Positions 1-10,694 of a stretch of 64,000 nucleotides of DNA are shown here, piece by piece. The stretch is from Dactylorhiza incarnata (Eukaryota; Streptophyta; Magnoliopsida; Asparagales; Orchidaceae). Below the pieces are notes generated by a model. It did not search any database. It saw only the letters and a program-made list of their open reading frames with translations, and was not told the origin of the DNA. The stretch spans positions 3,658,001 through 3,722,000 of the forward strand of contig JAWHQI010000185.1 of assembly GCA_033032865.1 (NCBI GenBank). The letters run 5' to 3'. The position numbers and the translations under genes were made by a program. Positions within the stretch are counted from its first letter, which is position 1, and each line of letters begins with the position of its first letter.

Positions 1-4
1 GAGG

Positions 5-1497
5 TGTGGTCATCACCTCACCGGGGATGAGTCGAAGCTTTCTTCAGTGCAACCTTATTCAAGTAATGATGCCATTATTACTGCTGATAATACTGTGCAT
101 GCTGTTGAGAAGGTAGGGGTTATTTCCTTGGGCAGTGATAGGGGGCCACTAACTTTGAAGATTGTCTATCATGTGCCCGGAATGAGGAAAAACCTCTTCT
201 CCGTGACCAACGCTGTAGACGCTGGGTATCACATTCTGTTTTGCCCAACAGAAGTGAGGTTTCTTCGGAATGTTGAGGTGGTGAAGGCTGAGGTAGTTCA
301 TGTGGGGAGGAGAGCTAAAGACTTGTTCATGCTTTCGACAAGTTCTTACGTTGACAAGATGAGGACAAACGACAGTGCTATGATATGGCACGAGAGGTTG
401 TGACACGTAGGAATGGATAAGATGAAAGCTATGGCAGTGAAAGGTCTGGTCAAGGGCCTGCCTAGTCTATCTTCCTACGGAGACGATCATGTGTGCGCGG
501 GATGTCAGTTCGGCATGTCTCATCGACTACCATTTGACAAGTCGCGGACAAGGAGTAGTGTGCCGTTGGAGTGCATCCACGGTGACTTGATGCGACCAAC
601 TACTACTCCAAGCCTCAGAGGCAGCAGATATATGCTGGTGTTGATCGATGATTACACCAGATATGTCTGCGTATATTTCTTGAAGGAGAATGCGGAGGCG
701 TTTGCCAAGTTTGTGGAGTTCAAGGAGCACGTGGAGAGTCGGCTTGGACTGCGGGTTAAGAAGATGAGGACTGACAACGGAGGGGAGTTCACCTCTGGTG
801 AGTTCTCTACTTTTTGTAGGAAGGCGGGCATCCGGAGGGAGCTTACTTGTGTGCATACTCCACAGCAAAACGGAGTTGCAGAGCGGAAGATCCGTCTTTT
901 GATGGAGACGTGCAAGTGTTGGCTGCATGCCAAGAGTATCCCAAAGTCCTTCTAGGCGGAGGGAATGTCTTGTGCTGCCTACTTCATCAACAGGATACCT
1001 CTCAGTCCCATCAATATGAAGACCCCGCATGAATTGATGTTCAAGGAAAAGCCAAGCGTGGCACACCTTCGGGTGTTTGGTTCCACCTGCTATGTGCACG
1101 TTCCAGATGTGCTTCGGACGAAGCTAGATGCAAAAACAATGAAGCTAGTCTTCGTTGGGTATGATGACCGGAAGAAGGGATGGAAGTTCATGGATCTGGA
1201 GACGCGGAGATTTGTTGTATCTCGCGACGTCGTGTTCGACGAGGTGACATCGTATAAGGGGGTTCTGGTGTTGAGCTACCAGAAAGTAGGGTGGAGGAGC
1301 CAGAGAAAGCTGTGGAAAATCTTCAGGTGGAGCTACCTGTGTCACCAGGTGGTCCATCAATATCTAGTTCTGAGGCAGAGGCTTCTGGATCAGGAAGCAG
1401 GGGGAGCGTTGCTCTGAGTACATCTGGAAGGGGAGCTAGGGAAGAAGCAGCTGAGGACACTGTGAGTCAGGGGAAGGCGTTGCGGAGATCGAAGTGA
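5..1497 (+). pseudogene. Element A protease end, GAG-pre-integrase and integrase (broken)
   Basis: The window opens inside the protease at CGHHLTGDE, just after the expected catalytic DSG. GAG-pre-integrase follows, then integrase with the catalytic triad visible: HGD near 578, RTDNGGEF near 768 and NGVAERK near 875. The integrase C-terminus reaches about 1257. In-frame stops interrupt it at 401-403, 953-955 (a TAG where relatives H and I have Trp in FWAEG) and 1495-1497. A small deletion near 1258 (aaggggg against aagggaag in H) moves the reading frame from 2 to 1. After it comes the low-complexity linker rich in Ser and Gly. The product would integrate cDNA, but this copy cannot be translated through. 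Confidence 0.9.
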
Positions 1498-3128
1498 ACT
1501 ATCATTGCCCTTGATTGCTATGCAGGAGGAAACATGGTGAGCTTTGTCTCATGTTTCTTTGCTGGTCCCTTGGATGAGAGGGAGCCGTCGAGCTTTGAAA
1601 AGGCCAAAGGCGTGGAACAGTGGCATTCGGCTATGCAGGAAGAGATGAGTGCTCTTGAGAAGAATGAGACTTGGTCTCTGGTGCCCAAGCCCAAGGGCAT
1701 CACCCCTGTGACATGCAAGTGCATCTACAAGCTTATGAAGAAGGCTGGCGGCAGTATCGAGTGGTACAAGGCTCGCCTTGTGGCTCGGGGGTTCTCGCAA
1801 CAATACGGTGAAGACAATGAAGAGATATTCAGTCCGGTGGCAAAAATGACTTCAGTTCGGGTTGTGATTGCCTTGGCGGCGTGTTGGGGGTGGAAGATCT
1901 GGCAGCTCGACGTAAAGTATGCGTTCTTGTACGGCAAGATTGACAAGGACATCTTCATCGTCCAGCCGCCAGGCTTCGTATCTGAAGATTTTCCGGAGCA
2001 TGTCTGCAAGTTGAAGAAGGCCCTATAGGGGTTGAAGCAAGCGCCGAGGGCGTGGTATGGAAAGATTGCAGAATATCTTCTATTCTATGGGTTTTGTCCT
2101 TCACACTCAGACTCAAGCTTGTTCGCCAAGAAGAGCGGGGAGCTTCAAGTCATCATGCTGCTTTACGTCGACGATATGATCATGACGGGGAATTCGAAGG
2201 AGGAGGTAGCGCAGCTTCGGGCAGAGCCATCTATCAGGTTTGAGATGAAGATATGGGTGAGCTTCACCATTTCCTTGGACTCGAGGTGCAGAGGAAGGAG
2301 AGTGGAGTGCTGGTGTCTCAGGCTGGATTTGCAGAGAGAATCGTGTAGCAGTTCGGCATGAAGGAAGGGAAGTGCATCTCTACACCTATGGAGAAGGCTA
2401 TGAAACTTCGCAAGGATGAGGGGAGGATTTTGGGAGATCCGCTGGTGTTCCGGGCTCTGGTTGGGAGCTTGATCTACATGATGATTACCAGGCCGGATAT
2501 TGCGTATGCAGTTCGCAGGGTGAGCCGTTATATGGCGGAACCACGGATGCCTTATCTTCTAGCGGCCAAGAGTATATTTAAGTATGTCAAGGCGACTTCA
2601 GATACGGGTCTCCTTTACAGGAGGGATGCGGGCTTCGAGGTGCATGGGTACATGGACGCTGATTACGGGGGATATTCAGATGATCGGAAGTCGACGTCTG
2701 GATACGTCTTTATGGCGGGCCCCACGGCTATATCAAGGTGCAGCAAGAAGCAGGATTCTGTGTCGGTATCAACCAAGGAAGCGGAATACAAGGCTTCGGC
2801 CTTGGCAGCTCAGGAAGCCATCTAGCTTAGGAGGTTGGTTAGAGACGTCCATAAGGAGGTTCAGGATCCAACTCTACTCCGCGGTGACAATGAGAGTGCT
2901 CTCAAACTGGTTACTAATCCAGTTTGTCATGTGACGACCAAGCATATCGAGATCGAGCATCATTTCATTCGTGATAAGGTGCTGGAGGGGTCTATTTCGG
3001 TCGAGCATGTTCGGAGTCAGGAAAACATTGCTGACATCTTCATAAAGGCACTGGCGAAGGGGCCGTTCACTCGGCTGAGGAGTCTACTTGGGCTGTTTTC
3101 AACTTCCCACATCAAGGGGGAGTGTTGA
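1498..3128 (+). pseudogene. Element A reverse transcriptase and RNase H (broken)
   Basis: RT begins around the linker MVSFVSCFFAGPLDE (1534). It shows KARLVARGFSQQYGED, QLDVKYAFLYG and the catalytic box LLYVDDMI near 2160. RNase H shows MDADYGG, STKEAEYKA and RGDNESAL, so the catalytic Asp and Glu positions are kept. Stops lie at 2026-2028 (AL*GLKQAP) and 2823-2825. A one-base deletion near 2250 (gatatgggtgag against gacttaggtgag in H) shifts frame 1 to frame 0. The last codons are GEC-stop, and the TGA stop is formed by the first six bases of the LTR (TGTTGA). Confidence 0.9.
3114..3122 (+). other. Element A polypurine tract
   Basis: The purine run aagggggag abuts the LTR start TGTTGAAAATG. 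It is the expected primer for plus-strand DNA synthesis in copia elements, and the same tract is seen before the LTRs of B, H, I and K. Confidence 0.85.
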
Positions 3129-4277
3129 AAATGTTGAAGTGGAAGTTTTGGGAGTTGGCGGTCTGGGAGGGTGATCGCGCGTTCTGGTGAGACCGCATGT
3201 CTGGCGATCTGCTCTGCGGTCTGACTTGTCTTAGTCTAGCCGTGGTCTCCTAGCGTGACTGTCGTTCTGTGTCCAAGGTGCTGGGGTAAGGACGCGTGGT
3301 CTGGTTTGTGACCGCGTGGCAGACTGTCTACCTCAGGGCTGTGCCGGTCTGGTGTGAATGCACAGGTTGGTTCAGGTTTCCAGTAGCCGGTCTTATGGAT
3401 ATCCAGGTTCTTGGTTGTATTCGCTGGCTAAGGCATCTCAGTCGAGCGGTCTCTTTTCGCAGTCTCAGGAGGAGGCTGGAAGACGAACAGGTTGCGTCCG
3501 ATGTGATGTTGGCGAACAAGTTGTGTTCGCGGTCTCGTTGGCGAACATTGGTGGTGGGCGGCTTCATTGTGGGAGTGGCGATCTCCCGCGGTCTATTATT
3601 GAAGCCGGCGATCTCACCTAAGCACAATGATCTGTTGCTGATCGCGCAGGCTGATCATTTCTGGTCGCGTGATCTGGTGGGTGGTGATCCTATCTCATAG
3701 GGTGGTGACTGGATCAGGTCTCACGCCTATAAATAGGAGACACTGTAGCAGCAATAATATCGCACCAAGTGTAAGCTGAGCTCGCGTCTCATTCTTGCGG
3801 TCTCAATTCTTTTGACCGGTCGGTCTTGCTGATTGAATTTTCCTTGTGCAGCTTCTGCGGATTGTGCGGGCAGCAGTGATCACCTCTTCTTCTGAAAGTG
3901 TTCGAGCGGTCTCGCGGCTTGCAGTGTGGGTTGCTGGAGTTCGGGAGAATCAGTGGAGTTCGGAAGGAGGTCGCGGAAGCTCAGCTGTCAGGAGTGTTGA
4001 TCGGTGACCGGCAGAGTCTGCGGTCAGGCAGCTCTCAGAGATCGGCAAGCAGACCGCGCAGTCTGCGGTCTCAGTTATCTTTCTTTTCAACTTTGTAATT
4101 TTCCCTTTGGTTTTGTGTACTGGCAAAATCATGTCTCGCCATGTATACCTCTCCCTGTAATGAAGATTGTTGTTGTCAAAAGACTTTATTTCCTTCATGT
4201 GCTTCTGGTTGTTTGGCTTGTGAACTCTAAGTTGTATGATTCCTGCTCACTCCATAAAGATTCGGAAAAATTTCACA
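3123..4277 (+). repeat. Element A 3' LTR
   Basis: Starts TGTTGAAAATG after the polypurine tract and ends TTTCACA. It aligns throughout with the LTR of H read on the minus strand (18911-20114), for example the shared segment around gtctcgccatgtatacctc. It is packed with GCGGTCT and AGACCGC motifs (for instance near 3159, 3216, 3796, 3906 and 4069). A TATA box is at 3728-3735. No gene is seen in this 1.15 kb. Confidence 0.88.
3728..3735 (+). promoter_or_regulatory. TATA box of element A LTR
   Basis: The sequence is tataaata within gcctataaatagg, downstream of most of the GCGGTCT cluster. The same position is occupied by tataaata in the LTRs of B, H and I, which marks it as the family's pol II core promoter. 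Confidence 0.75.
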
Positions 4278-4307
4278 GTGTTCTGTCTTCTTCAAATAGG
4301 GGGAGAT

Positions 4308-5561
4308 TGTTGGGAATATTACCCTCAATGTTCCCTTGATTTGAAGAAGCATCACACTCAATGCTAAGTACAAGTTGTATTTGATAAACCCTATTTTACC
4401 TGATGACTATGCAGTGTTAAGTTATTCCAAGGTGTGGAATAAGATAAGTGGCTTAATGCTAAAAACCGTTGAGACGAGCTCTCAGTCCAGCTGAATCGCT
4501 GAGATAAGGCCAGGAGACACTGAGATGGTGTCTGGGCCTGTTGAACTTGCAGATAGAGAAGAACTTCTGAGACAACTATTCTCTCTCAGGGATCCACTGA
4601 GACGAAAATAAAATTAGCCGCTGAGACTTGAAGCTGTCTCAGCCTAACCGATGAGACAGATTCAAATGTGCTGGCAGGTTTTGCTTTTGGCGCAAGCTGC
4701 AGTAAAGCAAGATAAGGTGTTCCAATCAACTCCATATTGTGTCAGAGGCCATCTGATAGCCGTTGAAGTCTGAAGGAGTATAAAAGAACTAATTAGGGCA
4801 TTACAGAAATGGGCTTTTGATTAACAACTTTCAAATACTGTTATATTGACGGCTGTCAAGAAGATCTCTCCTCCTGCTTCCTAATGTTGCAAGGAGAGAA
4901 AGATTGTTCTTCCTCTGTGAATCAAGAAGAGCAAGTTGATCCTTACTGAAGAGAAGGATCAGAGAGATAGGCTGGATTGAAGCTATTATTCTCTTCCCGG
5001 CTTCAAGTCTGCAACAGAAGACCAAGGCTTGAAAGAGTTACTATTCTATCTTCTGTTGTAAGCATCCATTATAACTTTTGTAGGAACATAATTGTTCTGA
5101 CTTTGTAGGGCATTTTGCCTGAGGGAGTAAGGCTGTTGCGCCTGAGTGTAGAGCTGAGAGTTCAGCTTGAGTGTAGGATCTCAGTTGAGATCTGAGGTAT
5201 GACTTCATGGTAAGTCTGAGCTTGTAGTGCTGATGTACCCGAGGTAGGGTTGTTGAGCCTGAGGTAGGGTTTGGAGAAAACCTGAGAGATCCTGAGGGAT
5301 CTGAGTTGTAAGCTCTTATAGCTGAGATTGGAGGAGTTGGCCTTGTCTAACTCATTGTTAGAAATGTGAAGGGGGAAAGAGGACTACTCAAGACACACTG
5401 TCTTGAGGAACCTCTATAAGTGCTTGTTTCTTTTCTATGTGCTTGATTTAAACCTACATAATCTCTGAAAACAGCTAGGCATATGCTTAAAATAAAATAA
5501 ACCTATTCACACCCCCCCCCCCCCCTCTAGGTGATAAAGACTACATCCTAATAATCTATCA
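4308..5561 (+). repeat. Element G 3' LTR
   Basis: Starts TGTTGGGAATATTACCCTC and ends AATCTATCA. It is the same family as the F LTR read on the minus strand (49816-51088): both share the start, the phrase cactcaatgctaagtaca and the end ctacatccta. Repeated (C)CGCTGAGAC / GTCTCAG motifs lie at about 4460-4670. The TATA box is at 4779-4786 (tataaaag). A run of 14 or more C near 5512 precedes tctag at the 3' end, the Sirevirus-style LTR end. Simple direct repeats built on cctgaggtagggt occur at about 5110-5300. Confidence 0.87.
4779..4786 (+). promoter_or_regulatory. TATA box of element G LTR
   Basis: The sequence is tataaaag in gaaggagtataaaagaac. The F LTR (50594-50601, minus) and the J LTR (52586-52593, minus) have tataaaag at the matching place, downstream of the GTCTCAGCGG motif cluster. 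Confidence 0.72.
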
Positions 5562-7283
5562 TAGCCTTTCTAAGAAAGTAAACAAAGTCAGGGTGAGTAG
5601 AATCATTAAAACCTAAAGGTTATTCTACAAACACTTCTTTCTTGAGGTCACCATTCAGAAAGACTAACTTCACATCCATCTCGTAAACATTGAATCCTTT
5701 ATGAGCTGTATAGGCCAGGAACAATCTGATGGCTTCTAATCTTACAACAGGGGCAAAGGTCGGATCAAAATCAATGCCCTCTTCTTATCTATAGCCCTTC
5801 GATACTAACCTTGCCTTATTCTTTATAATGACCTCATTCTAATCCAATTTGTTTCTATAGACCCACTTGGTTCCAATAATGTTGTGTCCTTGCGTTGTGG
5901 GAACTAACTTCCACACTTTGCACCTCTTAAATTGGTTTAGTTCCTCTTGCATTGCAGCAATCCAGAAGTGATCCTGATTTTCTTCCTCAAATTTCTTGGG
6001 TTCATTTGAGAATGAAAACTCAGGTATAATGCTTCATTTAAGGCCCTGCTCCTTGTCAGCACTCCTTGACTGACATCTCTTATAATTTGTTCATGAGGAT
6101 GATGTATGATTTATCTAAGTGCAGCAGGCAGTCTTCTAGGGATTTCTTCTATGGCAGGGATGGACCTCTTCAGCTATTTCTAATCCTTCTACAACACTTG
6201 TTGTTTATGGGGTGTGGGCACCGTTCCCAACAACATCTTCTTCCAATCAACTATTATTGAATGGTCTTTGTCTCTTCTTAAAGATTCAGCCATGTCTTCA
6301 ATGGATAGCTTTTCCATTCTGTCTACTGTGTCTGCATCCACTAAAGAACTAGACCAGCCTCTATGAATGAGGCTAGTCTCATCAAATGCAACATGTACAG
6401 ATTTTTCTAATACTTGGGTATTGATGTTGACACCCTATATGCTTTTCTGTAGGAGCTGTAGTCAACAAAAATAACTTCACTTCTTTTCTCAGCAAACTTA
6501 GTATGTTTGGATTTCCCATTGTTAAGCACATAACATTTGCTCCCAAAGATTCTGAAGTAGGATAATGTAGGTTTTGGGGCTTTCATCAGCTCATAAGGAG
6601 TTTTCTTGTGGTCTTTGATGATGGAGGCACTATTTATCACATGACAAGCTGTATTGTCAGCATCTGCCCAGAAGTATTCTGGTAGAGAGGAGTCACTCCG
6701 CATTATCCTACTAGCCTCTATTAAGGTTCTATTTTTCCTCTCTGCAACTCCATTCTGTTGAGGACTTCTAGGTGAGGAAAATTTTTGGGAGATTCCCAGC
6801 TCTTGGCATAATTCTATCATGTCCCCTGACTAAAATTATGTACCATGGTCACTGCTGAATTTGAACACATTGCAGCTCATCTCATTTTGGATTTTCCTGA
6901 CAAAGTTCTTTGAGATATCTATGGTATCTAACATCTTTTTAAGGAAGAACACCCAAGTGAACCATGAATAGTCATCAACTACAACAAGGGTATAAGTCTT
7001 CCCTCCTAAGCTGAAAACTAACATAGGACCAAACAAATCTATGTGCAACAGAAATAGGCACCTTGAGGAATCCTTGTTAGAGATGCTCTTAAGGCTGGTC
7101 CTAGTTTGCTTGCCAAGTTGGCATGCCTGACAAGGACCTTCCTTAATGCACTTAATGTTGGGTCCATTTCTAGCAGGGTCTAGAGAGAGAAGCTTACTTG
7201 TGGAATTGTAATTAATGCATGCAAGTCTCTTGTGCCATTGAACACATTGAGCCTTTTTCTCATTAGCCACAAAACACACAGGC
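5562..7283 (-). pseudogene. Element D (host) integrase and first half of RT (broken)
   Basis: Read on the minus strand from 7283. GAG-pre-integrase shows QCVQWHKRLACINYNSTSK; integrase shows HIDLFGPM, then SSDHG near 6840 and NGVAERKNRT near 6750. The linker HPHEQIIRDVSQGV follows, then RT from about 5990 ([37 protein letters not shown]) to PDFVYFLRKA at 5570. Many stops interrupt it, for example between the integrase halves near 6830. RT stops before the expected LYGLKQ because LTR G is inserted at 5561/5562. The protein type matches the pol of F and E (Sirevirus-like). Confidence 0.85.
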
Positions 7284-8348
7284 TGATGAATTTTTGAAGT
7301 GGAAGAGGAAGTTAGACCACAGAGACCACGCAGTCTGCACGGTATGTGCTGGCTCTCTGGCTTTATTATCTTGTGCGGTTTGAAGGAGTCAGATCGCAGA
7401 GACCGCACAGTCTGCACGGGATCTCTGGCCCTTTTGTTTTCGATGGCGAGTTATCCAAGTAATGGTGGTCGGGCGGTCTACTTTGCTGAGACCGCACGTG
7501 ATCTGGATTGATGGTTATTGCACCTCTTTTGGGCGGTGACGGCATCCATCTGTCTGCCTATAAATAGAGGTGCATGGCTCATTATTCACAATCGAGAACT
7601 GTAAAAATTAGAGCTTGGGTTGTTTGTTTAGGTTGTTTGTGCCGGTCTCACCTTTGAGGTCGTGCGATCTGGATGTTGTGTTGACCATTTGTTGTGTTCG
7701 CAGGTTAGCGGCCAGCAGTTAGCAGTCTTCTTCCTTTCCAAGCTATGAATAACCAGTTCGCTAGCGGTCTCCTTTGGGCGATCTGAGTTTAGTTCTAGGG
7801 CTGTTTGCAACAAGCTCAATGAATAGGTGACCTAGCGGTCAGGCAATCTGAGTTGCGGTCAAGTGAAAACATTTGCATTTCTGTTCTTAGTTCACGGGTA
7901 GCCTCTGTGATTATGCAACAATATGGTCAGGCGATCAAGAAGCGTGGACAGGTCGTTTTTCCAGCAGTCCAATAAGTAAGCATCTCGTGCGGTTTGAGTT
8001 AGCGGTCTGGTAGGTAACAGGTTGGCGACCTGTTGTGTTCTTGCGACCTCAGTGTTTGCATGTGGTCTGACCTTTTCAGTGGTCTCTCGTAGTCTCAGTT
8101 ATTCTGATCGACAGTTATTGTTTGTCTCTCTTATTTCTCTCGGTATTCTGATGAATCATGTCTCGCCAAGTATACCTCGCATTGTAAGGAGATAGTTTAT
8201 ATTCAAGATCATTTTGCTCTTCTATTATTGCTAGTTACTTAGCTTGGTATGGTTGTAGAGTTCCTGTGCCTGGTTCCCGCTTCTACGTTTCTTCTTGGTA
8301 TCTGAGCTAAAATTCATCATTAGATATCAGAGCTAGAAAAATTTAACA
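7284..8348 (+). repeat. Element B 5' LTR
   Basis: Starts TGATGAATTTTTGAAGTGG (the 3' copy has TGTTGAATTTTTG) and ends ATTTAACA directly before the primer site. Length 1065 bp, against about 1053 bp for the 3' copy without its insertion. Rich in GCGGTCT and AGACCGC motifs, with a TATA box at 7559-7566 (tataaata). Confidence 0.9.
7559..7566 (+). promoter_or_regulatory. TATA box of element B 5' LTR
   Basis: The sequence is tataaata in gcctataaatagagg. In the 3' LTR the matching place reads cctattaattaagg, so the 3' copy has lost the box. Confidence 0.72.
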
Positions 8349-8360
8349 TGGTATCAGAGG
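8349..8360 (+). other. Element B primer binding site (initiator Met tRNA)
   Basis: The sequence tggtatcagagg starts on the base after the LTR. It matches the complement of the 3' end of plant initiator methionine tRNA (TGGTATCAGAGC) at 11 of 12 positions. Confidence 0.85.
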
Positions 8361-8439
8361 GATAGAAGGCTTGAGCAGCGATCAACCTCAGTATCTTGCT
8401 TAAGATTTCTAGAAGTTTAAGTTAACCAGCTGAATAGCA

Positions 8440-9510
8440 ATGGAAGGAGGTTATGCAAGAGGTCTTGGTATTGAGCTCCTTATGTAGAATAACTTAAAGA
8501 AGTAGAAGTCTTGCATGGAGAGCTATCTTCTTGGCGAGGATTTATTGGAGGTAGTCGGTGGAGAAAAGAGACAACCAGTTGTAGCTGCTGAAGGGAATGC
8601 TGAGCAGGTGAAGGCTTGGAAGAGAGCAAATGTGAAAGCTGAGTTCACTCTCAAGCGAGCTATCATTCATGAGCTCTTTGACCACATCATTGGATGTCGA
8701 TCTGCTGCTGAAATTTGGACAGTCTCGAATGGCTTGTTCAATAAGAAGAATGTATCCCGGCTATAGTTTCTTGAGAATAAGTTGGCAAATGCAACTCCAG
8801 GATACTTATCTATCTCATTTTTCTTCCTGAAGATGAAGAACCTTTGTGCTGAGATATCAGCGTTGGACCCGAAAAAGCCTATCTCAGAGGCAAGATTGAA
8901 GAGGCATATAATCTATGGGTTTCAGAGGGGCTATGTGGCCTTTCTCACCTCTGTGCAAGGTTGTGCTAATTAGCCATCATTACTGGAGCAGGAAAACTTG
9001 CTTGCTTCGTAGGAGAGTTTAACTAAGCAGACGGCAGGGATGTCTGTATCCGGGGGAGATAGTGAGGTTCTTTATTCAACTAAGAAAAAGAGATGGGACA
9101 AGAAGATGAAGACACCTGGAGGTGATGGTCCATCTACTTCATATCAGCGGGAGAGGATCTATGCTACAAAGAATGATGGGAAGAAGAAGGAAGGGCTAAG
9201 GTGCTTCAGCTGCAATAAGCCTGGTCACTTTAAGAGAGATTGCAGAGTTAATCATCAGCCGGGTCATGCTGCAGGAAAGAAGGAGGTTGGTTCCAATGCT
9301 GAAGGTAACTGGGGTGGTGGAGGTGCTTTCATGTTGGGCACTTGTGTTCGGGATATGACTTCCATCAACTACCAGGATGATTGGATAGTGGATTCAGGGT
9401 GTGGTCATCACCTCACAGGGGATGAGTCCAAGTTCTCTTCTTTGCATACATACTCAGGTAATGATGCAATTATTACAGTTGATGAAACTGTTTATGCGGT
9501 CGAGAAGTAG
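8440..9510 (+). pseudogene. Element B gag and protease (broken)
   Basis: ATG at 8440 opens MEGGYARGLGIELL, matching the gag start of element I. The gag body is UBN2-like (FDHIIGCRSAAEIWT). A CCHC zinc knuckle CFSCNKPGHFKRDC sits near 9203-9244 and binds RNA in the family. The protease motif DWIVDSGCGHHLTGD is near 9380, with catalytic DSG intact. In-frame stops occur near 8485, 8503, 8764, 8970 and 9009. A one-base loss at about 9507 (gagaagtagg against gagaaggtagg in A) ends the frame. Confidence 0.88.
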
Positions 9511-10694
9511 GTGTCATTTCTGTAGGTAGTGATAGAGCTCCACTCACCTTAAGGAGTGTATATTATGTGCTGGGTATGAAGAAGAACCTCTTCTCCGTGA
9601 CCAATGCTGTAGATGTTGGGTATCACGTTCTGTTTGGCCCAACAGAAGTGAAGTTTCTCTGAAATGTGTCAAGCGTGAAAGGTGATGTCACTCATGTTGG
9701 AAGGAGAGTGAAGGACTTGTTTGTGTTATCAACAAGCTCCTATGTTGATAAGATGAGATCTAAAGACAACGCTGCTATCTAGCATGAGATACTTGGGCAT
9801 GTTGCAATGGATAAGCTGAAGGCTATGGCGGGAACAGGCCCGGTGAATGGCTTTCCTAGTCTTTCATCCTTTGGAGATGGTCACGTTTGTGCTGGATGTC
9901 AGTTTGGTAAGCCTCAGCGCCTTCCATTTGACAAATCACAAATCAGATGCAAAGCACCACTGAAGTGTATCCATTGCGATCTGTTTGGACCAACCACAAG
10001 TGCCTGTCTTGGAGGTAGAAGATCCATGCTGATCTTGATTGATGACCTCACTAGGTATTCTTGGGTATACTTCATGAAGGAGAAGTACAAAACGTTCAGG
10101 AAGCTTATGGAGTTCAAGGATCTTGTGGAAGGTCGGCTTAATATGCAAATAAAGAAGTTCAGAATAGAAAATGGAGGGGAGTTCACCTCAAATTAGTTCT
10201 TCAACTTCTGTACGAAGCATGACATCCAGAGAGAGCTCTCTTGTGCACATACTCCACAACAGAACAGATTTGTTGATCGGCAGATCCATCATCTGATGGA
10301 GACTTGCAAATGTTGGCATCATGCCAAAAGCATTCCTAAGTCCTTGTGGGCAGAGGGAATGTCTTGTGCCGCTTATGTTATCAATCAGATGCCTTTCAGT
10401 CCTATCATCATGAAGACTCCACATGAGTTGATGTTCAAGGAGAAACCAAGAGTGAAACACTTTCGAGTGTTCAGATCTACCTACTATGTGCATGTTCCTG
10501 ATGCTCTTAGAATGAAAGTAGATGCGAAAGCAAGGAAGTTAATCTTCGTCGGTTATGATGACCGAAAGAAGGGTGGGAGATGCATGGATCCTGAGACACG
10601 GAGATATGTGGTCTCAAGGGATGTGTTATTTGACGAACTAACGTCATACCAGGGTAGCTCATATGTGGAGCAACAAGAGAGAATGTCAGAATGA
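9511..10694 (+). pseudogene. Element B GAG-pre-integrase and integrase with altered catalytic residues
   Basis: GAG-pre-integrase continues in a new frame (VGSDRAPLTL, LFSVTNAVDVG), with stops at about 9661 and 9781. Integrase shows HCDLFGP near 9974, so the first Asp is kept. The second site reads RIENGGEF instead of RTDNGGEF, so Asp is now Glu. The third reads NRFVDRQ instead of NGVAERK, so Glu is now Asp. A stop lies at 10194-10196. This integrase would be inactive even without the stops. Confidence 0.85.

Larger units (their letters stand above)
1..4277 (+). mobile_element. Element A: Ty1/copia retrotransposon, 5' part outside window
   Basis: Copia-type element running off the left edge. 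The order protease end, GAG-pre-integrase, integrase, reverse transcriptase, RNase H, polypurine tract and 3' LTR is the copia order. The 3' LTR (3123-4277) is followed directly by a Sirevirus-like polypurine tract and LTR (element G), so A is inserted in G, about 30 bp upstream of G's LTR. The candidate target duplication on the right is gtgtt (4278-4282); its left copy is outside the window. Copia lineage not assigned; it is not Sirevirus-like, and it belongs to the same family as H, I, B and K. Confidence 0.9.
4278..5561 (+). mobile_element. Element G: 3' end of a Sirevirus-like copia element
   Basis: About 20 bp of internal sequence, a polypurine tract at 4298-4307 (agggggagat) and a 3' LTR at 4308-5561. 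The rest of G lies left of insertion A, outside the window. The right edge abuts minus-strand RT coding sequence of element D in mid-domain, so G is inserted in D. Confidence 0.8.

Noticed and set aside
527..1099. 190-codon minus-strand reading frame over element A integrase
   Set aside because: Shadow of the plus-strand integrase, which carries the catalytic motifs. Similar shadows over the RT and integrase of B, E, H and I were also dropped.
3296..3700. 134-codon reading frame within the A LTR
   Set aside because: Lies wholly in a promoter-bearing LTR, is not kept in the H or I LTR, and has no recognisable domain. Small frames in the H LTR (19506-20220) are the same case.
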